DNA of 64,000 bases. It comes from Phycisphaerae bacterium. GTDB lineage: Bacteria > Planctomycetota > Phycisphaerae > Phycisphaerales > Phycisphaeraceae. The number at the start of each line of letters is the position of its first letter. Within the stretch, counting starts at the first letter, position 1. The notes under the pieces were generated by a model. The model was not told the origin of the DNA and ran no database searches. It was given only the letters and a program-made list of their open reading frames with translations. Below, in pieces: positions 17,920 to 25,749 of this stretch. The DNA lies in the NCBI GenBank assembly GCA_030425705.1, contig JAUHZU010000007.1, positions 62,001 through 126,000 on the forward strand, written 5' to 3'. A program made the translations under genes and the position numbers.

Positions 17920-19788
17920 TCAGTGTGCCTCTGAAGCCGCGGAGCCGATCGACAAGGCGGCGCGGAACTGCGTGTAGCCCTGCGCTTCGACGGCGGAGCG
18001 TCGCGTCGCGCGTTCCTGGAACGCCTCGGCGACCATGCGGAGCAACTCGATCTGGCTGCGCTGGTCGTCCTCGGGCGTGAGCAGCAGGCAGATGATCTCG
18101 GCGGGCTGGCCGTCGGCCGCCTCGAAATCGATGCCCGGCGGGCTGATGCCGATGAAGACGGCGGGTTCGTCGAGCGTCGCGAGGCGGGCGTGGGGCACCG
18201 CGATGCCGTCGGCCAGGCCGGTGGAGACGACACGCTCGCGCGCGATCGCGGCGTCGCCGATCGTGTCTGCGTCTTTGCCGAGGACGCCGGCGGCGTGGGC
18301 TGACAGCTCTCGGATCGCCGCGTCACGCGTGCCGGCCTTGAGCGGGCCCAGGAAGTTCTTGCTGCCCAGCACGTCGAGCAGCCGCTTGCCCTGCTTGAGG
18401 CCCAGGGCTTTCTGCATGAGCGGGCCGGCGATGACGCTCGTGACGATCGCCATAACCACGATGGCGACGAACAGCTTGTCGGTGATGAGCCCGAAGTTGA
18501 GCGCGATCTGGCCGAGGATGATCTCCATCGCGCCGCGGGCGGACATGCCGAAGCCGACCGCCCAGGACTCGCGTTTGGTCATGCCGGCCCACTTAGCCCC
18601 GGCGTAGCAGCCCAGTGCCTTGCCGGCGATCGCGATCACCAGCACCAATACGACAGCGACTACGTCAAAGTTGTTCAGGAAGTCCACCCGTAGCGCGACC
18701 CCCGCGAAGAAGATCGGCGCGAAGATATAGGTGACAATCTGTTCGATGGTCCGTCGGGTCTGCGGCTTGAGGTGCTTGGAATCGCCCAGCGCGACGCCGG
18801 CGAGAAAGGCCCCAAAGATCGCGTGGATGCCGATCCACTCGGTGAGCGCCGCGCAGAGCAGCGCGACCGTAAACACGAAGCCGAGGATGCCGCCCGGGAA
18901 CGACGAGTGGGCCTGGACCCAGGGGATCGCACGGTCGGCGAGCCACCGGCCGACCGTGAGGATGAGCCCGACGAAGACCAGCGTCGCGGGGATCACAAAG
19001 TGCAGCGGGATCGCCGACTCCCCCGGCGGGAGGATCAGCGAGAGCACGATGGCGAAGCCGATCCACCCGAGAAGGTCGTTGATCATCGCCGAGGACATGA
19101 TGAGCATGCCCATGTCCGAGCGGAACATCTTGAGGTCCATCAGGACCTTGGCGATCACCGGCAGCGCGGTGATCGACATGGCAATGCCCAGAAACAGCGC
19201 AAACGGCACAAGCTTGCCGGAGGTCGGGTCGTAGCCGATGAGTGTCGGCACCGCGAATGCGAGCCCGCAGCCGAAGGCGAGCGGGACGACCATGCCGGTG
19301 ATGCTGACCAGCGCAGCGGCCTTGCCCTGCTTGGTCACGATCGACAGGTCGACTTCAAGCCCCGCGATGAGCAGTAGCAGGCAGACGCAGAGCACCGAGA
19401 ACGCGTCGAGCCCGACAAGGACCAGACTCGGCGCGGGCTCGCCCTTCGATTCGGTGTAGAGCAGTTCCCCCGTCTCCGGGTCGGTGACCGCTTCGTAGAT
19501 GATCTCGTCGGTCTCGGCGTCGACCTTGTCGTAGAAGACCTGCTCGCCAGAGGCGTGGTCGTACAGGTACTTGGGGAACAGATAGTCGTAGGCGGGGGGG
19601 TAGACGTTGGCGAGCACGGTCGCGCCCAGCAGCACGCCGGCGAGGATCTCTCCAAGCACGGCGGGCTGCCCGAAGCGCCGGGCGATCTCGCCGAGCAGGC
19701 GTGCGGTCCCCAGCAGCACCGCGAGGGCCAGGAGGAAGACCGTGATTTCCTTCGGGGTCAGCGCCCCGGCGGCGAGTGTGATTGACAT
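17920..19788 (-). CDS. CPA2 cation/proton antiporter with C-terminal EIIA-like domain (paralogue)
   Basis: The 622-residue protein is a tandem paralogue of the next gene, with the same order of domains. It has GEILAGVLLGATVL, IAGLEVDLS, MSITALPVIAKVLMDLKM and AMINDLLGWI in the antiporter part, and GIAVPHARLATL with His533 in the EIIA-like part. It differs by a charged insertion of about 50 residues after the second helix (residues 70-120, DHASGEQVFYDKVDAETDE), facing outside. ATG 19788 is chosen because residues line up with the paralogue there; the frame upstream to 20148 is antisense to the plus-strand gene and has no family sequence. Confidence 0.85.
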   Translation of the reverse strand: MSITLAAGALTPKEITVFLLALAVLLGTARLLGEIARRFGQPAVLGEILAGVLLGATVLANVYPPAYDYLFPKYLYDHASGEQVFYDKVDAETDEIIYEAVTDPETGELLYTESKGEPAPSLVLVGLDAFSVLCVCLLLLIAGLEVDLSIVTKQGKAAALVSITGMVVPLAFGCGLAFAVPTLIGYDPTSGKLVPFALFLGIAMSITALPVIAKVLMDLKMFRSDMGMLIMSSAMINDLLGWIGFAIVLSLILPPGESAIPLHFVIPATLVFVGLILTVGRWLADRAIPWVQAHSSFPGGILGFVFTVALLCAALTEWIGIHAIFGAFLAGVALGDSKHLKPQTRRTIEQIVTYIFAPIFFAGVALRVDFLNNFDVVAVVLVLVIAIAGKALGCYAGAKWAGMTKRESWAVGFGMSARGAMEIILGQIALNFGLITDKLFVAIVVMAIVTSVIAGPLMQKALGLKQGKRLLDVLGSKNFLGPLKAGTRDAAIRELSAHAAGVLGKDADTIGDAAIARERVVSTGLADGIAVPHARLATLDEPAVFIGISPPGIDFEAADGQPAEIICLLLTPEDDQRSQIELLRMVAEAFQERATRRSAVEAQGYTQFRAALSIGSAASEAH

Positions 19789-19869
19789 GTCGGGTCCGTC
19801 CGTGGTCCTCGTGAGCGCGGTTCTGGCATAGTTTAGCCGTGGCGGTGCCTCCGGACCGGTGACACCGGC

Positions 19870-19897
19870 TTGGTTCGTGCCATCCGTGGGGTACAAT
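19870..19897 (+). promoter_or_regulatory. promoter, leaderless type
   Basis: TTGGTT (19870-19875), 16 bases, TACAAT (19892-19897), then six bases to ATG 19904. Transcription would begin at the A of the start codon. It should drive the receiver-like gene and the diguanylate cyclase behind it. Confidence 0.65.
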
Positions 19898-19903
19898 TTA
19901 TGC

Positions 19904-20629
19904 ATGCCTGATGGCGCAGAGAACGATCCCGCGCGCGTACCGTCGGCCGAGCCGTCCGGCCGGTGTGTCGTGCTGTCTCCGCAGGGCGGGGCGTTGCTCG
20001 GGCTGCTGCTGCCGGCGCTGACCGGGCGGTGGCGAGCGGTGGCGGTGATCGCGGACGAGCCGGGTGTGATGGAGGAGCTAGCGGATGGCGGGGTGACGAC
20101 GCTCGTCGTCGTCGAGCCGGGCCACTGGGCGCACCTGGCACAGCTCACCGACGCGGTCGAGCATTACTATCCAACTATCGCGTGCTTGGCCTACCAGGTC
20201 GAACCCGACAATGAGGCCCCGCGGATCGTTTCGCTCCAACCGGGACGCACGCAGGCCGCCCCCGAAGCAGGAGACGCTATCGGAAACCTGCTGCCTGCCC
20301 CCGCCCCGGCATTGGGCAGCGCCGCCGCGGTCGCAGCCGAGGTCGAGGCGGACGCCCGGCAGCAGGCCGGCCTGCCCTCCACCTCACCGCCAGCCACGCC
20401 GATCGATGCGGCGCATGGACATCACGGGACCGCAACACCTGCCGTCAACGGCGTCTATGCTATCCCCGGGCCGCCCGGCATCGCCCCGACGGCCCGGCGG
20501 CAGCGTGTGGACAAGCTCGCGGTGCGGGTTGATCCTCCCGAGCCCGATGAAGATGACCCCCACGAGGCGCTGATTACTGAGGACGAACTGACCATGCTTC
20601 TGGGCCCGGGCCCGGGCGAGGTGGCGTAA
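19904..20629 (+). CDS. receiver-like protein of unknown function
   Basis: The 241-residue product opens with a beta-alpha fold: CVVLSPQGGALLGLLLPAL, then AVAVIADEPGVMEEL, TTLVVVEPGHW and YPTIACLAYQ. It resembles a degenerate response-regulator receiver without a recognisable phospho-acceptor. After residue 100 it becomes Pro/Ala-rich and disordered, and closes with an acidic stretch (EPDEDDPHEALITEDELTML). ATG 19904 is chosen over 19859 because the promoter lies between them. It ends four bases before the diguanylate cyclase, whose N-terminus is a similar receiver-like domain. The pair probably works in one signalling unit. Confidence 0.7.
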   Translation: MPDGAENDPARVPSAEPSGRCVVLSPQGGALLGLLLPALTGRWRAVAVIADEPGVMEELADGGVTTLVVVEPGHWAHLAQLTDAVEHYYPTIACLAYQVEPDNEAPRIVSLQPGRTQAAPEAGDAIGNLLPAPAPALGSAAAVAAEVEADARQQAGLPSTSPPATPIDAAHGHHGTATPAVNGVYAIPGPPGIAPTARRQRVDKLAVRVDPPEPDEDDPHEALITEDELTMLLGPGPGEVA

Positions 20630-20632
20630 ACG

Positions 20633-22045
20633 ATGATGCCAGAGTCACAACATCCCGCGGGCCTGTCGCCCGACCACGGCGAGACCGCAGCGCCCGGCGC
20701 TCCGCGGTCGGTGCTCGTGGTCCGCAGCGGCGAACTGCGAGAGCGCGTCGGTGCGGCGCTCGCGGGTGCCGGGGTGACCGCGACCGTCGAGGCGTCGCCC
20801 AGCTACCTCTCCGCGATGGGGCGTCTGGTCAACGAGAAGCCGGACGTCATCATCGGCCCGATCGCCGCGATGACCGGGATGGTCTCTTCTACGGTCCGTG
20901 CGCTGCGCAAGCTCTGCCCGGCCGCGCGGCTGGTGGCTGTTGCCGAGCCGCACGAGCGTGCCGAGGCGAACGCGGCGCGTGCCGCGGGGTTTGACCAGTG
21001 CATCTTTGAGCCCGCCGAGGCCACCGCGATCCTCTCGGCTCTGGGCGTCGATTTGGGCAGCACCGCAACCACCCCCAGCACGCCGCCGTTCGATCCGCCG
21101 ATCCCGCAGGACGTAGAAGAACGGGATGCGATTCCGCAACCAGAGCGCCACGAGGACCGGGCCGATCTGGCCAGCGAATCGGATGACCACGAGGTGCTTG
21201 GCGATATCGACCTGGTCGAGTCGCTGCTGGCCGACGACCACTCCCTGGGCGAGCGTTCGACGCGCCTGATCGCATCGCAGTCCGGCATCCGAGGCGTCGC
21301 CCTCGCGCGCTCGGCCGACCAGGTGCCGCAGGGCAACGCCGTCGTCGCCGTCCAACACCAGGGCCAGCCGCTCGGGCTGCTGCACGCGCCGTCACCGGCA
21401 CGCTCGGCCGACCTCCTGCCCTGGGCGGACTGGCTGTCACGCTGGCTCGCGCTGGAGCAGCAGGTCACGGACCTGCGCAAGCTCGCGATGACCGACGAAC
21501 TGACCGGGGTCTGGAACCGCCGGTACTTCCAGCGCTTCCTCGAACGCCGGCTGCAGGAAGCCGCGAGCGAACGCCAGCAGGTCACGCTGCTTGTTTTCGA
21601 TATCGACGACTTCAAGTCCTACAACGACCGGTTCGGGCACCCGGCCGGCGACGAGATCCTCCGCGAGACCGCCCGGCTGATCCAGTCGCTGGTCCGCGAC
21701 CACGACGTCGTCGCCCGCATCGGCGGCGACGAGTTCGCGGTCGTGTTCTGGGATAAGGGCGAGCCCCGCCACCTGGGCAGCCAGCACCCGGACAACGTGA
21801 TCGCCATCGCCCGACGGTTCCAGAAAGCGATCTGCGAGCACAAGTTCCCGAAGCTCGGCAAAGAAGCCGTCGGCCGACTCACCGTCAGCGGCGGCCTCGC
21901 GGGCTTCCCGTGGGACGGGCGGAACCCCGAGGAGCTGATTGCCCAGGCCGACGCCATGGCTCTGCAGTCCAAACGCAACGGCAAGAACGCCGTGTGCTTC
22001 GGCCCCGGCGCTGCGCCCAACGGCAACGGTAACGGCGCGCACTAA
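20633..22045 (+). CDS. diguanylate cyclase (GGDEF) with receiver-like N-terminus
   Basis: The 470-residue protein makes the second messenger cyclic di-GMP from two GTP. Its catalytic domain (about 300-465) has MTDELTGVWNRRYF, FDIDDFKSYNDRFGH and an intact GGDEF active site at 364-368. An inhibitory I-site RxxD (RDHD, 355-358) is exactly five residues before it, so product feedback is expected. Residues 25-130 form a receiver-like domain lacking a clear phosphorylation aspartate; 180-290 may be a GAF-like sensor. It follows the receiver-like gene by four bases, and its stop overlaps the stop of the convergent cobB. The first Met codons are ATGATG with no Shine-Dalgarno. Confidence 0.92.
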   Translation: MMPESQHPAGLSPDHGETAAPGAPRSVLVVRSGELRERVGAALAGAGVTATVEASPSYLSAMGRLVNEKPDVIIGPIAAMTGMVSSTVRALRKLCPAARLVAVAEPHERAEANAARAAGFDQCIFEPAEATAILSALGVDLGSTATTPSTPPFDPPIPQDVEERDAIPQPERHEDRADLASESDDHEVLGDIDLVESLLADDHSLGERSTRLIASQSGIRGVALARSADQVPQGNAVVAVQHQGQPLGLLHAPSPARSADLLPWADWLSRWLALEQQVTDLRKLAMTDELTGVWNRRYFQRFLERRLQEAASERQQVTLLVFDIDDFKSYNDRFGHPAGDEILRETARLIQSLVRDHDVVARIGGDEFAVVFWDKGEPRHLGSQHPDNVIAIARRFQKAICEHKFPKLGKEAVGRLTVSGGLAGFPWDGRNPEELIAQADAMALQSKRNGKNAVCFGPGAAPNGNGNGAH

Positions 22046-22758
22046 CCGGACCGGCCCACCCCTAATAGTTCATCCACCAGCACAGGCACGAGTGCCCCGG
22101 CCTTGCCATTACGGTGCTCGGCAAACCGGCTCGCCCCGGCGCTGGGCTCCAGGTTGACCTCGATCGTGTGCGCCTCACCGGCGTGCCGTACGTTGCTCAC
22201 GAAGCCCGCCGCGGGGTACACGCTCCCGCTTGTGCCGATCGAGACAAACAGGTCACAACGCGTCAGCCGGTCGTGGATCGCCTCCATCTCGAAGGGCATC
22301 TCGCCGAACCACACGATGTTGGGCCGGAGTGACGGGGCCTGTCCGCAGTTGGGGCAGCGCGACCGCTGGGTGCAGTCGTCGAGCCAGTGGTGCACCGTGT
22401 CGCAGCGGGTACAGCGGACCCGGCGCAACTCGCCGTGCATGTGGATCACGTCCCGCGACCCGGCGCGTTCGTGCAGGTCGTCGACGTTCTGCGTGACCAG
22501 GGTCACGCGCCCGTCGAATTCGCGCTCCAGCCGGGCGAGCGCCAAGTGGGCGGGATTCGGCGCGATGTGGTGGAGCTGGTTGCGGCGGAGGTTGTAGAAC
22601 CGCTGGACCAGGTTCGGGTCGCGGGCAAAGGCCTCGGAGGTGGCGACGTCCTCGACCCGGTGGTCCTCCCACAACCCGTTGTTGTCACGGAAAGTGCGGA
22701 CCCCGGACTCGGCAGATACGCCCGCGCCGGTCAGGATGACGATCTCACGGTACCGCAT
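22042..22758 (-). CDS. cobB: NAD-dependent protein deacylase (sirtuin)
   Basis: This 238-residue sirtuin removes acyl groups from lysines using NAD+. Motifs in order are the NAD site TGAGVSAESGVRTFR (10-24), TQNVDDLHERAG (89-100) and the catalytic His108 in HMHGE. A structural zinc site follows, with Cys116, 119, 135 and 138. Tyr55 and Arg58 (FYNLRR) are the pair that lets class III (SIRT5/CobB-type) enzymes take succinyl or malonyl groups. The start at 22758 gives the family N-terminus. GACAAT stands six bases upstream, suggesting a leaderless mRNA. Its TAG overlaps the TAA of the convergent diguanylate cyclase gene. Confidence 0.93.
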   Translation of the reverse strand: MRYREIVILTGAGVSAESGVRTFRDNNGLWEDHRVEDVATSEAFARDPNLVQRFYNLRRNQLHHIAPNPAHLALARLEREFDGRVTLVTQNVDDLHERAGSRDVIHMHGELRRVRCTRCDTVHHWLDDCTQRSRCPNCGQAPSLRPNIVWFGEMPFEMEAIHDRLTRCDLFVSIGTSGSVYPAAGFVSNVRHAGEAHTIEVNLEPSAGASRFAEHRNGKAGALVPVLVDELLGVGRSG

Positions 22759-22764
22759 GGTTCG

Positions 22765-22770
22765 ATTGTC
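22765..22770 (-). promoter_or_regulatory. cobB: possible -10 box, leaderless type
   Basis: GACAAT on the minus strand ends six bases before the cobB ATG. It differs from the TANNNT pattern only at its first base. Confidence 0.35.
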
Positions 22771-22894
22771 CCGGCGGGGAGGCCGTGCCGGGCCATGGAG
22801 GATCGAAAGGCCTAAGCCCGAACCGAACATCCGCTATGATGTGTGGTCCGGGCGGGAGGAGACAGCCCAACACACCCACGGAAGGATACCCGCG

Positions 22895-24871
22895 ATGTCG
22901 TTTGATTCCACGATCCACGCCAAGGCCGTGGACCTCGCCAAGCTCGCTTACGAGATGACCGCCGCCGCCAGCTCGGGCCACCCGACGACCGCCGCCTCGC
23001 TGGCGCACCTCACGGCCGTGCTCATGTACCAGCACATGCGTTACGAGCCGGCGAACCCCGGCCACCCCGCGTCCGACCGCCTGGTCCTCTCCGAGGGGCA
23101 CGCCGTCCCCATCGTCTACGCCGCCTGCGCGGACAAGGGCGTCGTCTTCGGCAAGCCCGGCGACAACCCCCGGCCGATGACCCGCGAGGACGCCAAGACC
23201 CTGCGCGCGATCGATTCGGCCATCGACGGCCACCCCAACCCGATCGAGGGCTTCCCCTTCTTCGACACCGCCACCGGCTCGCTGGGCCAGGGGCTGAGCA
23301 GCGCGGCCGGGCTCGCGCTCGCTGCACGGCTCGACGGGCTGGACAAGCGCATCTTCTGCATCATCGGCGACGGCGAATCCCGCGAGGGACAGGTCTGGGA
23401 AGCGGTCGACTTCCTGCGTGACCACGGCCTGCGCGCGGTCTGCCCGATCTTCAACTGCAACGCCTACGCACAGACCCAGCAGGTCAGCCCCCAGCAGTCT
23501 TGGGAGACGACCGCAAAGAAGCTGGAGGCCGCGGGGTTCGACGCGTTGGTGATCGACGGCCACAAACCCAGCGAGGTCCTCTCAGCGCTAGAGAAACATG
23601 CCGCGGCACAGGAAAACGCCGACGCCGCGCCGGTCGCGGTTGTCGCGAAGACGGTCAAGGGCTGGGGGGCCGAGTCGCAGCAGGGCAACGGGCACCACGG
23701 CACGGCGGTCAAGGGCGACGCGCTCCAAGCCGTGCTCGACGAGTTGGACGCCACGGGTCGCGCGATGGGTGCGATCGCGGACACACCGTTGAAGGTCGGC
23801 CAGATGTCGCCGCGCCCCGACCGGGCCAAGGCCGAGCCACGGAAACCCCTCGCCTTTGAGCAGGCGATGCAGGCCTTCGGCCAGGAGTCGGCCTTATCCA
23901 GTGGCAGGTTCGCCACCCGCAAGGCCTATGGCGTCGCGCTCCGCGCCATCGGCCACGCCTACCCGCAGGCGGTCGCGCTGGACGCGGATGTAAACAACTC
24001 CACCTTCACCGAGGCCTTTGTCAAGGACGGGGCGCTGGCGGACCGCTTCTTCGAGTGCCGGATCGCCGAACAAAACATGTTCAGCGTCGCGGCCGGGCTC
24101 GCCGCGGCGAGCAAGACCCCGTTCTGCTCGACCTTCGCCAAATTCGTCACCCGTGGCTACGACCAGATCGAGATGGCGGTCAACTCCGGCTGCCCGCTCA
24201 AGATCGCCGGCAGCCACGCGGGCGTCTCGCTCGGGGCCGATGGCCCGTCGCAGATGGCGCTGCCCGACGTCGCCTGGTTCAGCAGCTTCGCGACCATGCG
24301 GCACAACACCAACGGCGAACCCGGCTTCTACGTCCTCACGCCGTCGGACGCGTACTCGTGCTACGCACTGACCTGCGCGGCGGCCGAGCACGATGGCTCG
24401 GTCTACCTGCGGACGCTCCGCCCCGAGACCGAGTTCCTCTACGCCGCCGAGGACGAGTTCACCCTCGGCGGGCACCAGGTGCTGATGGAGGGCACCGACC
24501 TGCTGATCATCGCGAGCGGGTACATGGTGCACGAGGTCAACCGGGCGCTCGAGCAGCTCGACGACGCGAACATCGAGCCGATGGTCGTCGACCTCTACTC
24601 GCTGCCCTACGACGAGGACGCGATCCTTGACCTGGCCAACCAGTGCAACGGCCTGGTCCTGACGGTCGAGGACAACTACGGCAACGCGATGGGCGCCCAC
24701 GTCGCCAGCACAGTCGCGGCCAGCGGCGACGGCTTCAGCGTCGAGCAGATGTTCGTGAAACGTATCCCCAAATCCGGCAAGTCCCCCGACGACCTGATGC
24801 GGTACTGCGGGCTCAGTGCTGACGACATCGCGAAGAAGGCCATCGCCATGCTCGACGCGGCACCGGTGTAA
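22895..24871 (+). CDS. tkt: transketolase (animal-type sequence)
   Basis: Transketolase moves two-carbon units between sugar phosphates, using thiamine diphosphate, in the pentose phosphate pathway. The 658-residue protein shows the ThDP motif GDGESREGQVWEA, substrate residues in SSGHPTTAASLAHL, and the C-terminal catalytic Glu in FFECRIAEQNMFSVA. Several stretches (ATGSLGQGL, NSTFTEAF, FCSTFAKFVTRGYDQI, GSHAGVSLGADGPSQMAL) look like the animal enzyme more than E. coli TktA. GGAAGGA lies eight bases before ATG 22895, which excludes the longer frame from 22640. A TATGAT box at 22835-22840 could be its -10, with a leader of about 48 bases. Confidence 0.93.
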   Translation: MSFDSTIHAKAVDLAKLAYEMTAAASSGHPTTAASLAHLTAVLMYQHMRYEPANPGHPASDRLVLSEGHAVPIVYAACADKGVVFGKPGDNPRPMTREDAKTLRAIDSAIDGHPNPIEGFPFFDTATGSLGQGLSSAAGLALAARLDGLDKRIFCIIGDGESREGQVWEAVDFLRDHGLRAVCPIFNCNAYAQTQQVSPQQSWETTAKKLEAAGFDALVIDGHKPSEVLSALEKHAAAQENADAAPVAVVAKTVKGWGAESQQGNGHHGTAVKGDALQAVLDELDATGRAMGAIADTPLKVGQMSPRPDRAKAEPRKPLAFEQAMQAFGQESALSSGRFATRKAYGVALRAIGHAYPQAVALDADVNNSTFTEAFVKDGALADRFFECRIAEQNMFSVAAGLAAASKTPFCSTFAKFVTRGYDQIEMAVNSGCPLKIAGSHAGVSLGADGPSQMALPDVAWFSSFATMRHNTNGEPGFYVLTPSDAYSCYALTCAAAEHDGSVYLRTLRPETEFLYAAEDEFTLGGHQVLMEGTDLLIIASGYMVHEVNRALEQLDDANIEPMVVDLYSLPYDEDAILDLANQCNGLVLTVEDNYGNAMGAHVASTVAASGDGFSVEQMFVKRIPKSGKSPDDLMRYCGLSADDIAKKAIAMLDAAPV

Positions 24872-24912
24872 ACTCTGTGTCGACCAGGGATGTTCGATCC
24901 GTTGGGGTGTCC

Positions 24913-25551
24913 GTGGACCTGCTGATGCCAATGCCGCTCGCCCTCAGTTTTACCGAACTCATGGACCGCGGCGGGCCGGTGATGTGGCTGCTGCTGGCGG
25001 TCAGCGTGCTGTCGCTGACGCTGATCCTCGAGCGGGCGTGGTTCTTCGGCCGGACCAACAGCGGCGGCCGGCTGTGCCGGGTCGCGGAGGTCGCCCGCAT
25101 GCTCCGGCAGGGCGAACGCGAGCGGGCGGCGGTCTTCGCAAAGCAGGACCCGACGGTCTACGGGGACGCGGTCCGCCGCCTGCTCGACGAACCGCCCACC
25201 GAGGCCGGGGCCGTCGAAGTCGTCGAGCTGCAGCGTTCCCGGCTGGAGCGATTTATGCCGACGCTCTCGACCATCATCACCGCCGCACCGATGCTGGGCA
25301 TCCTCGGCACGGTGGTCGGCATCGTCCGCGCGTTCGAACGGCTCTCCGGCGACCGTGAGGCGCTGGACCTGAACCTCCTCTCCGGCGACATCGGCGAGGC
25401 GCTCATCACAACCGCCGCGGGCCTGGTCGTCGCCCTGGTCACGCTGTTCCCCTACAACCTCTTCCGGGGGCAGGTCGAGCGCTCGCTCTCCCGTCTCGAG
25501 TCGTTGGCCGCGAGCGGGCTGGCTAGCGGCAGCACTCAAGACAAGTCCTAA
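24913..25551 (+). CDS. MotA/TolQ/ExbB-type proton channel protein
   Basis: The roughly 212-residue protein has an N-terminal membrane segment (ELMDRGGPVMWLLLAVSVLSLTLILERAW in pieces), a cytoplasmic loop, and two C-terminal segments. The C-terminal pair carries the family signature: ITAAPMLGILGTVVGIVRAF and IGEALITTAAGLVVALV. Members form pentamers that use the proton gradient to drive TolR/ExbD-like partners; no such partner gene is adjacent, so its system is unknown. Start choice is uncertain: GTG 24913 follows GGGG, but GTG 24877 and ATG 24925 are also in frame. It lies just behind tkt. Confidence 0.82.
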   Translation: MDLLMPMPLALSFTELMDRGGPVMWLLLAVSVLSLTLILERAWFFGRTNSGGRLCRVAEVARMLRQGERERAAVFAKQDPTVYGDAVRRLLDEPPTEAGAVEVVELQRSRLERFMPTLSTIITAAPMLGILGTVVGIVRAFERLSGDREALDLNLLSGDIGEALITTAAGLVVALVTLFPYNLFRGQVERSLSRLESLAASGLASGSTQDKS

Positions 25552-25589
25552 CTGAACAGACACACCCCGGCGGCACGCCACCCGCGAGA

Positions 25590-25595
25590 TATACT
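25590..25595 (+). promoter_or_regulatory. possible -10 box of the phosphorylase gene
   Basis: TATACT stands 155 bases before the phosphorylase ATG, in the 198-base gap 25552-25749. It would give a leader of about 150 bases. I see no stable structure or riboswitch motif in that leader. Confidence 0.4.
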
Positions 25596-25749
25596 GTTTA
25601 TCCGTGGATACCGAGCCAACTTGCCCCGGGGAAATCAGCACCCGCCAGCGCTATGTGTCCCTGCTTTTCGCCCGACCGACGCCAGCCTTGGCCGTCACCC
25701 TGACTCTTCGCTGCCGGTCATCTCAAACCTCCGCACGAGAACCCCGCAC

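Noticed and set aside
19789-20148. longer N-terminus (to 742 residues) for the second antiporter
   Set aside because: The extra 120 residues are antisense to the receiver-like gene and match nothing in the paralogue; ATG 19788 aligns with the family start.
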